Shown here in pieces: positions 23,573 through 34,070 of a stretch of 64,000 bases of DNA. The notes beneath the pieces were generated by a model that saw only the letters and a list, made by a program, of their open reading frames with translations, had not been told where the DNA came from and ran no database searches. Both the position numbers and the translations under genes were made by a program. The DNA is from Streptomyces cadmiisoli (GTDB taxonomy: Bacteria; Actinomycetota; Actinomycetes; Streptomycetales; Streptomycetaceae): assembly GCF_003261055.1 (NCBI RefSeq), contig NZ_CP030073.1, positions 3,472,001 to 3,536,000 on the forward strand, written 5' to 3'. Positions within the stretch are counted from its first letter, which is position 1. Each line of letters starts with the position of its first letter.

Positions 23573-24586
23573 GTGGAAATCTCGTCGATGGGCCGCCTTG
23601 AGGTCCGTATCACCACTGCTGACGTGGGCAAACGGGTCTCCGTACGCCGGTTGGGCCACACTGGTGTCACGCAGGAGAAATTCACCGACACGGTGGGTGT
23701 TCTCACATCCTGGGACGACGGTGTGCTGGTGATCACACGGCGGGACGGTGAGCGCGTCCGGATCGAGGAGTCGTCGCTGGTCGCGGGCAAGGTGGTGCCC
23801 GCGGTACCGGCGCGGCGGCGCGGTCCGGCCGCCTCCTACGAGGAGCTCGCGCGGGTCGCCGCCCGGTCCTGGCGGCCGGTGGACGGCGAGCGGCTGGGCG
23901 ATTGGGAACTGCGCGCGGCCGGCGGATTCACCCGGCGGGCCAACTCCGTGCTGCCGCTGGGCGATCCCGGCATACCGCTCGACGACGCGCTGGCCTTCGT
24001 ACGCCGGTGGTACGGCGAGCGAGGGCTTCCCGCGTACGTCCAGACCGCCACCGGCGCCGTGGGCGCGCAGGAGGCGCTCTGCGCGGCGCTGGAGGCGCGC
24101 GGATGGACGCGTGAGGTGACCGCGGAGCTGTGGACCGGGGCGCTCGCGCCGGTCGCCGACCGGGCCGAGGGGAGCGGGGTCGTGCTGTCCCGGGAGGCGG
24201 ACGCGGCATGGCTCGCGCGCTACCGGCGCACGGGCGTCGGCGAGGTGGCTCTGAAGGTGCTGGGCAGCGGCGCGTCGGTGTGGTTCGCGACCGTGCCGGG
24301 CGAGGGCCCGGTCCCGGCCGCCGTCGGGCGGTGCGTGGTCGACGGGCGGTGGGCCGGGTTCGCCGCGGTCGAGGTCGCCCCGGAGCTGCGGCGGCGCGGG
24401 CTGGCCGGCGCCGTGATGGCCGCGCTGGCCCGGCGGGCCCTGGAGGAAGGCGCCTCGGCCGCGTGGCTCCAGGTCGAGACGGACAACGCGGGGGCGCGGG
24501 CGCTGTACGCCGGGATGGGATTCGCCGCGCACCACGCGTACCACCACTACCGGGAGCCTCAGGCGTCCGGCGTTGTCCGGAACTGA
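23573..24586 (+). CDS. GNAT-family N-acetyltransferase
   Basis: About 337 residues. The N-terminal 75 form a small beta domain (GRLEVRITTADVGKRVSVRRL) common to a Streptomyces family; the C-terminal third is a GNAT domain with the acetyl-CoA loop 'EVAPELRRRGLAGAVMAAL' and the terminal 'VETDNAGARALYAGMGF' motif. The middle may be a degenerate second GNAT fold. Substrate unknown. Start uncertain: GTG 23573 (MEISSMGRLEV) has GGAGGG 12 nt upstream, while TTG 23537, ATG 23543 and ATG 23588 are in frame; a TAGTAT box at 23523-23528 would put the transcript start near 23535. Shares a short gap with the SirB1-like gene. Confidence 0.82.
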   Translation: MEISSMGRLEVRITTADVGKRVSVRRLGHTGVTQEKFTDTVGVLTSWDDGVLVITRRDGERVRIEESSLVAGKVVPAVPARRRGPAASYEELARVAARSWRPVDGERLGDWELRAAGGFTRRANSVLPLGDPGIPLDDALAFVRRWYGERGLPAYVQTATGAVGAQEALCAALEARGWTREVTAELWTGALAPVADRAEGSGVVLSREADAAWLARYRRTGVGEVALKVLGSGASVWFATVPGEGPVPAAVGRCVVDGRWAGFAAVEVAPELRRRGLAGAVMAALARRALEEGASAAWLQVETDNAGARALYAGMGFAAHHAYHHYREPQASGVVRN

Positions 24587-24602
24587 TCGCGGGAGGTCGG
24601 CA

Positions 24603-25460
24603 GTGAACATGCGTCCCCCCTTCCCGCCTCCGCCGGATCGCTCGGCCGAGCTGCGGCGGAGGTTCGCCGAGGAGGTCCGGTCCGAGCGGCCCGATCTGGC
24701 CACCCTGTGCCTGCTCATCGGAGCGGAGGCGGACGGGACCCTGGACGAGGCCGGGATCGACGCCGCGCAGCTGGCGCTGGACGAACTGGCCGGCCGGCTG
24801 CCGTTCCGGCCGGGCGGACCGCGCGCCTGGGCCGCGGCGTTGCACGAGCTGCTCGGCGAGCGGTGCGGGTTCCATGGCACGCCGGGCGACTACCAGCGTC
24901 TGGAGTCCTCGCTCCTGCACTGCGTACTGCGGCGGCGGCGCGGGCTGCCGATCGTGCTGTCGGTGGTGTGGGTGGAGGTGGCCCGGCGGGCGGGGGCACC
25001 GGTGTACGGGGTGGCGCTCCCGGGGCACTTCGTGGCCGGTTTCGGGGAGCCCGAGGAGCAGGTGCTCGCCGACCCGTTCGACGGGGGGCGGGTGCTGACC
25101 GGGACCGACGCCGAGCTCCTGGTCGTGGGCGCGACAGGGGCGCCGCTGGATTCCTCGATGCTGGAGCCCGCGCCGCCGCTGGACGTGGTGGTGCGGATCC
25201 TGAACAACGTCCGGGCGTGGGCGGCGGCCCGCGCCGAACGCTCCGACGTGGCGCTGTGGGCGGTGGAGCTGTCCCTGCTGATGCCCGCGCACCCGGCCCG
25301 GCTGCGCTACGAGCGGGCCCAGCTGCTGGTCCGCCGGGGGAGCTTCCTGGAGGGCGCCGCGGAGCTGGACGCGTACGCCGAGGTGGTGGGCGCGGTCGAC
25401 GAGGGCGCCGCCGAGCGGATCCGCGGTGAGGCGGGCGTCGCTCGGGCGATGCTCAACTAG
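24603..25460 (+). CDS. SirB1/transglutaminase-like family protein
   Basis: A 285-residue protein of the SirB1-N (transglutaminase-like) family. The motif 'DYQRLESSLLHCVLRRRRGLPIVLSVVWVEVARRAG' followed by 'VYGVALPGHFVAGF' and 'LADPFDGG' is diagnostic: family members keep a PGHF and DPF block reminiscent of the transglutaminase His/Asp. A tetratricopeptide-like helical C-terminus ('AHPARLRYERAQLLVRRGSFLEGAAELDAYAEV') follows. Function in actinobacteria is not established. GTG 24603 has GGGAGG 6 nt upstream and lies 16 nt after the acetyltransferase stop, so the two form an operon. Ends at a strong terminator. Confidence 0.85.
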   Translation: MNMRPPFPPPPDRSAELRRRFAEEVRSERPDLATLCLLIGAEADGTLDEAGIDAAQLALDELAGRLPFRPGGPRAWAAALHELLGERCGFHGTPGDYQRLESSLLHCVLRRRRGLPIVLSVVWVEVARRAGAPVYGVALPGHFVAGFGEPEEQVLADPFDGGRVLTGTDAELLVVGATGAPLDSSMLEPAPPLDVVVRILNNVRAWAAARAERSDVALWAVELSLLMPAHPARLRYERAQLLVRRGSFLEGAAELDAYAEVVGAVDEGAAERIRGEAGVARAMLN

Positions 25461-25519
25461 TCCGCCCCGTCCAGTCCGCCCCGTCGCCCGGGGGGCTGCC
25501 CGGCGGTCCGTGTACGCGG

Positions 25520-25555
25520 CGAGGGGGCACCCGGCGTGTGCCGGGTGCCCCCTCG
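25520..25555. terminator. 16-bp bidirectional terminator
   Basis: CGAGGGGGCACCCGGC, loop GTGT, then the exact complement. Lies between the SirB1-like gene (rightward) and the VanW-like gene (leftward), 11 nt from the latter's stop. Confidence 0.9.
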
Positions 25556-25565
25556 TGTGCGGGTC

Positions 25566-27731
25566 TCAGCTGGGGTCGGTCTCGATGACGGCGACCCGGT
25601 CGCCGGTGCTCTTGAGCGCCGTGCGCAGGGCGCCGATGACGTCCTCGACGGTGACGGCGGTCTTCTGGCCGGTGCCGCGGGTGATCAGGACCCCGTCGAA
25701 GGTGCTGCCGTAGAGGTCCTTCAGCGCCGCCTTGTCGTAGGTGTCGACGAGCTTGCCGTCGACCGCCTGGACCCGGAGGAACTTCCACAGCGAGTTCTCC
25801 GGGCTGAACGCGATCGAGTGCGCCGCGTCCGTCTGCACGGAGACGTTGGCGGACATCGCGGGCTCGGCGAACTCCTTCATCATCCGGTCGACTTCGGCGT
25901 TGGGCACCGTCGGCTGCCGGGTGGTCGTGGGCAGCCGCACCGGTGTGGCGGTGCCGGTCTCGACCTGCTTGCGGTAGGCCGCCTCGACGGTCGCGCTCGC
26001 CTGGTCGACGGCGATGCCCTTGCCCGGCTTGCCGTAGACGGCGACGGCCTTGCCGGACTCGAACTTGATCGTGCCGTCGGAGGCGCTGCCGGCGCCGCCG
26101 GCCGCGGTCTCCAGGGCGGAGTGCAGCTTCTCCTCGTCGATCGGCATGACCGGCTCGACGACGCGCTGCTGCCCGAAGAGGGAGCCGATCACGGAGATCG
26201 GGTTGTAGTCGCTCTGCGCGGCCGCGCCGACCGTCGCGTCGACGTCGAACTGGAGGCCCGACTGGTCCGGTTTGAGCGAGACGGTGTCGCCGTCGACGGA
26301 GAGCTTCAGCGGGTTGTCGATCCGGTCGCCGAGCGCGTCGTCGAGCTTCTTGACGGCGTCGTCGTGGGTGCCGCCGCCGATGTCGACGCCGAGCACGGTG
26401 GTGCCCTTGGGCACGTCGGAGTGGTTCATCAGCAGCCCGGCGCCGTAGGCGACACCGGCGATGAAGACCACGCCGCCGCCGACCAGGGCCAGCTTGTTGC
26501 GCCCCTTCTTCTTCTTGGGCGCGGCGGCGGGCACGTTCTGCTGCACCGGCTCGGGCAGCTTCGGCGGGGTGTACGCGGCCGGCCCGTCCAGGGGCGTGCC
26601 CGCGCCGAACGGCGCGCCGCGGTCCGCGGACGGCACGACCGGGATGCCGCTGGTGACGGTGTGCCCGGAGACGTTGTCGGGGGCGTTGAAGGCGCTGCCG
26701 GGGGGCGGTTGCGGGGCCGGCTTCTGCGGCGTGAGGATCGCGGTGTCGTCACTCATGCCGGCGGCGGCGCCGGGCACGCCCGGAACGGTGCCGGGTACGC
26801 CCGGGTGCCGCGGGACGAGCGGGCCGTCGCCGGTGACCGGACCGCCGGTCGGGCCCGCGGGGCCGTGCGGGCCGCCGGGACGGCCGGTGCCGCCCGGCCC
26901 GCCGAGACCGCCGTGCCCGCTGACGCCGTTGTGTCCGGCCGCGCCGTGCGGGCCGCCGGGTGCGCCCGGGGTGCCGTAGCCGCCCTGGCCGTTCTCCGCG
27001 AAGTACGGCAGGTCGTCGCGGCGGGGTTCGCCGGCGCCGCCCGTACCGGGGTGCGGGCCGCTGCCCGTCGGGCCCGCGGCGATCGCCTCGGTCACGTCGA
27101 AGCTACCCGTGCCGCCGCCGTGCCCGGGAGCCACCGGACCACCGGTGGCGCCGGGCAGTCCGGCGCCGTTGGTGCCGCCGGGACGGGCACCGTCCCCGGG
27201 CCGGGGACCGCCCGGCAGGCTCACGGAGCCGACCACGCCGCCGGGGCGGCCACCGGCCGGGAGCGCGGGCGCGCCGGCCGCCGGGCCGGAACCGCCGGGC
27301 TGCCCGGCGGTGTTGGCCGCGCCGCCGCCCGGACCGCCCTTGGGCTGGCCGGACTTGCGGGGGGCGAACCAGTCGCTGGTCTTCTCCTCCGCCGGCTGAG
27401 GGTGCTCGACGGGCGTCTCGGCCGCGCCGTTGGGGACGGCGGCCGGACTCGGCGGTGCCGCTTCGGCGGCGGTGTCCTCGGCGGCCTCGGTACCCGCTAC
27501 GGGCTGACGCACGACGACGGGCGGAATGGGCCGTGATCCGGGGATGTTGATCCGGATCCGCGTCGTCAGCGTGGTCTCGGTCTTGCGCTCCTCCGGCCGA
27601 GCGGCCGAACGGCCCGCGTCGGCAGCGCTGTCGGAAGCCGTGGGGGTGCCGTAGGGCGGGGTGCCCGAAGGGTATGCGGCTCCGCCGCGCCCGTTGGGCC
27701 CGGAGGACGAACTGTCAGTTTCACGACTCAA
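25566..27731 (-). CDS. VanW/PG-binding_4 membrane protein with long disordered tail
   Basis: A 721-residue bitopic protein. Residues 1-410 are extremely Gly/Pro/Ala-rich and polar, presumably disordered in the cytoplasm; a basic patch (KKKKGRNK) precedes one membrane helix (LALVGGGVVFIAGVAYGAGLLM, about 420-442). The extracytoplasmic part holds two putative peptidoglycan-binding_4 domains ('TTVLGVDIGGGTHDDAVKKLDDAL', then 'AEVDRMMKEFAEPAMSANVSVQ'), the layout seen before VanW domains, but no VanW domain follows; the protein ends 'RVAVIETDPS'. TTG start at 27731 with GGGAGA 7 nt upstream; GTG alternatives are absent nearby. A wall-tethering or scaffolding role is inferred. Same direction as the membrane gene and mshB to its right. 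Confidence 0.8.
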   Translation of the reverse strand: MSRETDSSSSGPNGRGGAAYPSGTPPYGTPTASDSAADAGRSAARPEERKTETTLTTRIRINIPGSRPIPPVVVRQPVAGTEAAEDTAAEAAPPSPAAVPNGAAETPVEHPQPAEEKTSDWFAPRKSGQPKGGPGGGAANTAGQPGGSGPAAGAPALPAGGRPGGVVGSVSLPGGPRPGDGARPGGTNGAGLPGATGGPVAPGHGGGTGSFDVTEAIAAGPTGSGPHPGTGGAGEPRRDDLPYFAENGQGGYGTPGAPGGPHGAAGHNGVSGHGGLGGPGGTGRPGGPHGPAGPTGGPVTGDGPLVPRHPGVPGTVPGVPGAAAGMSDDTAILTPQKPAPQPPPGSAFNAPDNVSGHTVTSGIPVVPSADRGAPFGAGTPLDGPAAYTPPKLPEPVQQNVPAAAPKKKKGRNKLALVGGGVVFIAGVAYGAGLLMNHSDVPKGTTVLGVDIGGGTHDDAVKKLDDALGDRIDNPLKLSVDGDTVSLKPDQSGLQFDVDATVGAAAQSDYNPISVIGSLFGQQRVVEPVMPIDEEKLHSALETAAGGAGSASDGTIKFESGKAVAVYGKPGKGIAVDQASATVEAAYRKQVETGTATPVRLPTTTRQPTVPNAEVDRMMKEFAEPAMSANVSVQTDAAHSIAFSPENSLWKFLRVQAVDGKLVDTYDKAALKDLYGSTFDGVLITRGTGQKTAVTVEDVIGALRTALKSTGDRVAVIETDPS

Positions 27732-27890
27732 GGCAGGTTCTCCCGGTTGGCTCCACCGCCGGTGTCGACCTCACGTGCTCGGGCGGCTCGGCGGCGGCAC
27801 CACCATACTGGCCACCCCCGTTCCGTATCCCGCGACCGCTGGGGAAACCCACACCGGACTCGCACGAGGGTCTGACGGCGAAGTGGTACG

Positions 27891-28301
27891 TCACTTGCCA
27901 AGTCGGGCGGACCGACCGCCCGGTTGCCGTCCCGGACCGAGCGTGGCGCACATCACAGCGACGGCCATCCCGCCGAGCAGGAAGATGTACGAACCGCCTC
28001 CCGCGGCGAACACGAAGTCGCCCTCGGGACGGCTGGCGGTGAGCAGGACGACCGCGAGCATCCAGCCCGCGGCGGACGCCACGGCCCCGCCCCGGCCGCC
28101 GGTCGCCCGGGCCGCGCCCAGGAAGAGTCCGGCCCCGCCCAGCAGGGCCAGCAGCAGTCCGCCCGGGAACCAGCCGGACTGCACCAGCGCACCCGCGACG
28201 CCGACGACCGCGCCGAGCACGAACAGCCCCAGGTGGGCGGCGATCCGCCCGGCGGAGGGCCGTCGCAGCGGCTGGGCGAGCGTCGAGCCGTGCCCGCTCA
28301 T
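27891..28301 (-). CDS. four-helix membrane protein (DUF6113-like)
   Basis: A 136-residue integral membrane protein with about four helices: '[19 protein letters not shown]', '[18 protein letters not shown]', '[17 protein letters not shown]' and '[17 protein letters not shown]'. ATG 28301 overlaps the mshB stop by four bases (ATGA), so it is translated with mshB. A small membrane protein follows mshB in many actinobacteria (Rv1171 in M. tuberculosis), but its role, including any link to mycothiol, is unknown. Confidence 0.82.
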   Translation of the reverse strand: MSGHGSTLAQPLRRPSAGRIAAHLGLFVLGAVVGVAGALVQSGWFPGGLLLALLGGAGLFLGAARATGGRGGAVASAAGWMLAVVLLTASRPEGDFVFAAGGGSYIFLLGGMAVAVMCATLGPGRQPGGRSARLGK

Positions 28302-29155
28302 GAACCCTCCTCCATCCCGTCGAACAGATCCGTCTCCCGCACCCGGCCGCTCCCGCCGTCCACCAACTCGTAGTGCTCCGTGGTGAGGACGGGCTGCGCG
28401 AGTCCGTTGGACAGCGCGAAATACGGTTCGGCGACGGTGATCTGCGTGGCGTGCGCGCGCATCGCGGCGGCCTTCGCGGCAGCGTACGCGGTGCCGTCGA
28501 TCTCGGTGGTGACGCGCTCGTCGTCCACGACGCCCGGAACGTCGTCGAGGCCGGCGGCCCGGTCGAACGGGGTGCGCGGCAAATCCTCACGAAGGCCGGC
28601 GAAGGCCTTCTCGGCGGTGGCGCGGGGCACCCGGTTCCAGTAGACCTTGGCGATGGGCCGGCCCTCGGCGGCGGCCAGCTCGGCCGCGCGCGTGGCGACC
28701 CGGTGGGTCTGGATGTGGTCGGGGTGGCCGTAGCCGCCGTCGGGGTCGTAGGTGACCAGGACCTGGGGGCGGACCTCGCGGATCACCTCGACGAGACGGG
28801 CGGCGGCCTCGTCGACGTCGGCCTGCCAGAAGCAGCCGGGGTCGTCGTTGTCGGCCAGGCCCATCATCCCGGAGTCCCCGTACCGCCCGGCGCCGCCGAG
28901 CAGACGGAAGTCGGTGACGCCCAGCTCGCCCATGGCCGCGGTGAGCTCGCGCAGACGGTGCTCGCCGAGGGCGGCACCGGTGAGATGCGCGAGCTCGGGA
29001 GGGATGACCTCGCCGCGCTCACCGAGAGTGCACGTGACCAGGGTCACATGGACACCCTCGGCTGCATACCTGGCCATGGTCGCGCCGTTGTTGATCGACT
29101 CGTCGTCCGGGTGCGCGTGCACCAGCAGCAGACGCCGAAAGGGCAGTTCCGTCAT
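28298..29155 (-). CDS. mshB: mycothiol GlcNAc-Ins deacetylase
   Basis: A 285-residue LmbE-family zinc deacetylase. The metal-binding 'HAHPDDE' is at residues 13-19 and the second block '[12 protein letters not shown]' near 145-150. The family member here matches MshB, which removes acetate from GlcNAc-inositol in the second step of mycothiol synthesis; mycothiol is the major actinobacterial thiol, so this also fixes the phylum. The paralogue Mca (mycothiol conjugate amidase) is the alternative, but the adjacency to the small membrane gene favours MshB. Start ATG 29155 lies 6 nt after TAGGCT, so the transcript is probably leaderless. Confidence 0.9.
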   Translation of the reverse strand: MTELPFRRLLLVHAHPDDESINNGATMARYAAEGVHVTLVTCTLGERGEVIPPELAHLTGAALGEHRLRELTAAMGELGVTDFRLLGGAGRYGDSGMMGLADNDDPGCFWQADVDEAAARLVEVIREVRPQVLVTYDPDGGYGHPDHIQTHRVATRAAELAAAEGRPIAKVYWNRVPRATAEKAFAGLREDLPRTPFDRAAGLDDVPGVVDDERVTTEIDGTAYAAAKAAAMRAHATQITVAEPYFALSNGLAQPVLTTEHYELVDGGSGRVRETDLFDGMEEGS

Positions 29156-29161
29156 GAGGTC

Positions 29162-29167
29162 AGCCTA
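29162..29167 (-). promoter_or_regulatory. -10 box (TAGGCT) of leaderless mshB
   Basis: TAGGCT on the minus strand ends 6 nt before ATG 29155. Immediately upstream is a 6-bp inverted repeat CGAGGG-AGAA-CCCTCG (29168-29183), overlapping the -10/-35 spacer, which could be an operator or the terminator of the small upstream gene. Confidence 0.5.
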
Positions 29168-29197
29168 CGAGGGAGAACCCTCGCAGGCGGGACCGGA

Positions 29198-29392
29198 TCA
29201 GAACTTGATGCTGCCGATCATTCCGGCGATGTTGCTGGTCAGCTCATTGATCGTGGGCGCGATGGTGGAAGAGGCGAGATAGAAGCCGAGCAGGACGCAC
29301 ACGACCGCGTGCCCCGCCTTGAGCCCCGACTTCTTTATGAGCAGGAAGACGATGATCACCAGCAGCACCACCGCCGAAATCGAGAGTGCCAC
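29198..29392 (-). CDS. small membrane protein, 64 residues
   Basis: A 64-residue protein with two hydrophobic stretches: 'ISAVVLLVIIVFLLI' at the N-terminus, then a KKSGLKAGH turn and 'AVVCVLLGFYLASSTIAPTI'. The C-terminal half is polar (NELTSNIAGMIGSIKF). GTG 29392 has an excellent GGAGG 9 nt upstream, which together with the codon pattern argues that it is real. I associate it with a small conserved Streptomyces family but cannot name it. It lies 42 nt upstream of mshB; a hairpin separates them. Confidence 0.7.
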   Translation of the reverse strand: MALSISAVVLLVIIVFLLIKKSGLKAGHAVVCVLLGFYLASSTIAPTINELTSNIAGMIGSIKF

Positions 29393-29548
29393 GGCGGCTC
29401 ACCTCCAAGGACCCGGGATCGAGGGGAAACAGTGCGGGGGAACTTGTAAATCCATACAGCGGCCAGCAGGTTCATACCCACACAGCGCTAGTGATCATAA
29501 CTTTCCGTACGCGCGCATCGATCGGCGCACGGCCGCACAAGGGGGCGC

Positions 29549-29572
29549 ATGGCCAATATGGTCGGGGCATGA
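29549..29572 (+). other. 7-codon upstream ORF overlapping peptidase start
   Basis: ATG 29549 encodes MANMVGA and its TGA (29570-29572) overlaps the peptidase ATG at 29569 (ATGA). AAGGGGG lies just upstream at 29539-29545, whereas the peptidase start itself has only GGGG. This looks like a leader peptide providing coupled re-initiation, although chance is possible for so short a frame. Confidence 0.35.
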
Positions 29573-31689
29573 CGACCGAGCCTGTCTCCTTCCCCCGACG
29601 CCATGCGCGCACCCAGCGGTTCACGCTCGGCGCGCCGCGCTCGTTCACCGTGGCACCCGACGGTTCCCGGGTCGCTTTCCTGCGCTCGGGCTCCGGCACG
29701 GACCGGGCCAACGCGCTGTGGGTCCTCGACCTGGCGGACGGCACCGAGCGCATGGCCGCCGACCCGCGCACCCTGCTGGGCGGGGCCGCGGAGGACCTCT
29801 CGCCCGAGGAGCGCGCCCGCCGCGAACGCAGCCGTGAGGGCGGTGCCGGCATCGTCGGCTACGCCACCGACGCCGCCGTGGAGTTGGCCTCTTTCGCCTT
29901 GTCAGGAGGGCTTTTCACGGCGGAGCTGCGGGCCGGCACCGCCACCCGGCTCCCCGTCCCCGGCCCGGTGATCGACCCGCGCCCCGCTCCCGACGGACGG
30001 CACATCGCCTACGTCACGGGCGGCACCCTGCGGGTCGTGGGCGCCGAGGGCGAGGGCGACCGGGCGCTCGCCGAGCCGGAGTCGCCGTCGGTTTCCTATG
30101 GTTCGGCCGAGTTCATCGCGGCCGAGGAGATGCACCGCGACCGGGGCTACTGGTGGGCGCCGCAGTCGGACCGGCTGCTGGTGGCGCGGGTGGACGACAC
30201 GCCGGTGCGGCGGTGGTGGATCTCCGATCCGGCCCATCCCGGGCGTGACCCACGACACGTCCCCTACCCGGCGGCCGGCACCCCCAACGCCGAGGTGCGG
30301 CTGTTCGTCGTCGGCCTCGACGGGGCGCGCACGGAGGTCGTCTGGGACCGGGCGCGTTACCCGTATCTGGCGCGAGTGCACTGGTCAGCGGCGGGTGCGC
30401 CGCTGATGCTGGTGCAGGCGCGGGACCAGCGCAGCCAGTTGTACCTGGCCGTCGATCCGGACACGGGTGCGACCCGGATGGTGCACGCCGATGAAGATCC
30501 AATTTGGCTTGATCTTTTCCCTGGAGTGCCGTCCTGGTCCCCCTCCGGGCAGCTGGTGCGGATCGCCGACGAGGGGGGCGCGCGGGTGCTCGCGGTGGGC
30601 GAACGCCCGCTCACGGGACCGCAGTTGCATCTGCGCGCGGTGCTCGACGTGACGGCCGACGACGTGCTGGTGTCGGCCTCGGCGGGCGAGGACGCGCAGG
30701 CGCCGGAAATCGGCGAGGTGCACGTCTACCGGGTCAACGAGCTGGGCGTGGAACGCCTCTCGCAGGAGCCCGGTGTGCACTCGGCGGTCCGCGCCGGCGA
30801 CGTGACCGTCCTCGTGTCGGCGACCCTCGACCGGCCGGGGGTCCGGGTGCAGGTGCTACGGGACGGCAAGCCGGTGACGACCATCCCGTCGTACGCCGAT
30901 GATCCTGGTTTGTCCCCGCGCGTGACGCTCACCATGGGGGGCGCACGGAAGATTCCGTGCGCCGTGCTTATGCCGCGGGACTACCACGGTGACACTCCCC
31001 TGCCGGTTTTGCTGGATCCCTACGGTGGTCCCCACGGTCAGCGGGTGGTCGCGGCGCACAACGCCCATCTGACGTCGCAGTGGTTCGCCGACCAGGGGTT
31101 CGCGGTGGTCGTCGCGGACGGGCGCGGCACCCCGGGCCGCTCGCCCGCCTGGGAGAAGGCGGTCCGGGACGACATGGCGGCGGTGGTCCTCCAGGACCAG
31201 GTGGACGCGCTCCAGGCCCTCGCCGCCGAGTTCCCGCTCGACCTCGGCCGGGTCGCGATCCGCGGCTGGTCCTTCGGCGGCTATCTGGCCGGACTCGCGC
31301 TGCTGCGCAGGCCGGACGTCTTCCACGCCGGGATCGTGGGCGCGCCCGTCACGGACCTGAGGCTCTACGACACCCACTACCAGGAGCGGTACCTCGGGCA
31401 CCCGGGCGAGCAGCCGGAGGTGTACCGGAGGAACTCGCTGATCGACGACGCCGGACTGGTCGACGCCGTGGAGCCGGCCCGGCCCATGATGATCGTGCAC
31501 GGGCTGGCGGACGACAACGTGGTCGTGGCGCACTCCCTGCGGCTCTCCACGGCCCTGCTGGCCGCCGGCCGGCCCCACGAGGTGCTCCCGCTGTCCGGCG
31601 TCACTCACATGACCCCGCAGGAGACGGTCGCGGAGAACCTGCTCCGGCTCCAGCTGGACTTCCTCAAGCGGTCCCTGGGGCTGGACTAG
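29569..31689 (+). CDS. S9 family prolyl oligopeptidase / dipeptidyl peptidase IV-like
   Basis: A 706-residue serine peptidase. The N-terminal two thirds are a beta-propeller domain (DPPIV-N; 'FTVAPDGSRVAFLRSG', 'SAEFIAAEEMHRDRGYWWAPQSD' including the Glu-Glu pair that binds the free amino terminus in DPPIV). The C-terminal alpha/beta-hydrolase domain has Ser568 (GWSFGGY), Asp648 (HGLADDNV) and His680 (VTHM). No signal peptide is evident, so it is probably cytoplasmic and trims Xaa-Pro dipeptides from peptides. Its position next to two peptide importers (32-45 kb) fits use of imported peptides. ATG 29569 begins MTTEPVSFPRR. A MITE-like element begins at the last base of its stop codon. Confidence 0.9.
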   Translation: MTTEPVSFPRRHARTQRFTLGAPRSFTVAPDGSRVAFLRSGSGTDRANALWVLDLADGTERMAADPRTLLGGAAEDLSPEERARRERSREGGAGIVGYATDAAVELASFALSGGLFTAELRAGTATRLPVPGPVIDPRPAPDGRHIAYVTGGTLRVVGAEGEGDRALAEPESPSVSYGSAEFIAAEEMHRDRGYWWAPQSDRLLVARVDDTPVRRWWISDPAHPGRDPRHVPYPAAGTPNAEVRLFVVGLDGARTEVVWDRARYPYLARVHWSAAGAPLMLVQARDQRSQLYLAVDPDTGATRMVHADEDPIWLDLFPGVPSWSPSGQLVRIADEGGARVLAVGERPLTGPQLHLRAVLDVTADDVLVSASAGEDAQAPEIGEVHVYRVNELGVERLSQEPGVHSAVRAGDVTVLVSATLDRPGVRVQVLRDGKPVTTIPSYADDPGLSPRVTLTMGGARKIPCAVLMPRDYHGDTPLPVLLDPYGGPHGQRVVAAHNAHLTSQWFADQGFAVVVADGRGTPGRSPAWEKAVRDDMAAVVLQDQVDALQALAAEFPLDLGRVAIRGWSFGGYLAGLALLRRPDVFHAGIVGAPVTDLRLYDTHYQERYLGHPGEQPEVYRRNSLIDDAGLVDAVEPARPMMIVHGLADDNVVVAHSLRLSTALLAAGRPHEVLPLSGVTHMTPQETVAENLLRLQLDFLKRSLGLD

Positions 31690-31884
31690 TGCCGCGTCAG
31701 GCGACGTTTGCCCGTCGAGGAGCGGCGTCCGGTGCGTGCTCTCGGCGTGCCGGCCGTGAGCCCTCGTACTGGACGTACTCGGGCTCTCGGCCGGGGCGGC
31801 GAGTGGGGGCACCTCCCACGCCTTTCAGGCAGTGGGGGAGCGTGCCGGACGTCGCGACGGCGCGAACGTTGCCTGCCGCGGCAC
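31689..31884. mobile_element. MITE-like inverted-repeat element, 196 bp
   Basis: The ends are imperfect inverted repeats: left GTGCCGCGTCAGGCGACGTT, right (reverse complement) GTGCCGCGGCAGGCAACGTT, 18 of 20 matching, continuing with weaker matches. The interior holds a long imperfect palindrome around 31757-31798 (CGGCCGTGAGCCC ... GGGCTCTCGGCCG, centred on GTAC-rich sequence) and a GTGGGGGCACCTCCCAC hairpin. It has no ORF of its own. I recognise this as a dispersed intergenic repeat of streptomycetes from memory. It starts exactly in the TAG of the S9 peptidase gene, so insertion may have shaped the 3' end of that gene. No second copy is in the window. Confidence 0.7.
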
Positions 31885-31897
31885 CGGCGCCCGTCAC

Positions 31898-31974
31898 GCG
31901 GCGGGGCGGGAGGGCCGGACACGCCCCCGCCGCAGGGCAACGGGCCGGGACGACATGGCGCGTCCCGGCCCGTT
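31898..31974. terminator. tandem bidirectional terminators (S9 peptidase / oligopeptide operon)
   Basis: Two hairpins in series: a 9-bp stem (GCGGCGGGG / CCCCGCCGC) at 31898-31933, then a perfect 14-bp stem (AACGGGCCGGGACG / CGTCCCGGCCCGTT) at 31939-31974. They separate the rightward peptidase from the leftward importer operon. The remaining 79 nt to 32054 show nothing notable. Confidence 0.85.
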
Positions 31975-32053
31975 CACGGCACCCGCACGGCCGTACGCGG
32001 AAGAGACTGACGCGTCCGTATATCGCGACCGGGTCCGCGGAGTTGCCTGTGTG

Positions 32054-34061
<2,008 letters not shown>

Positions 34062-34070
34062 GGCGGCACC

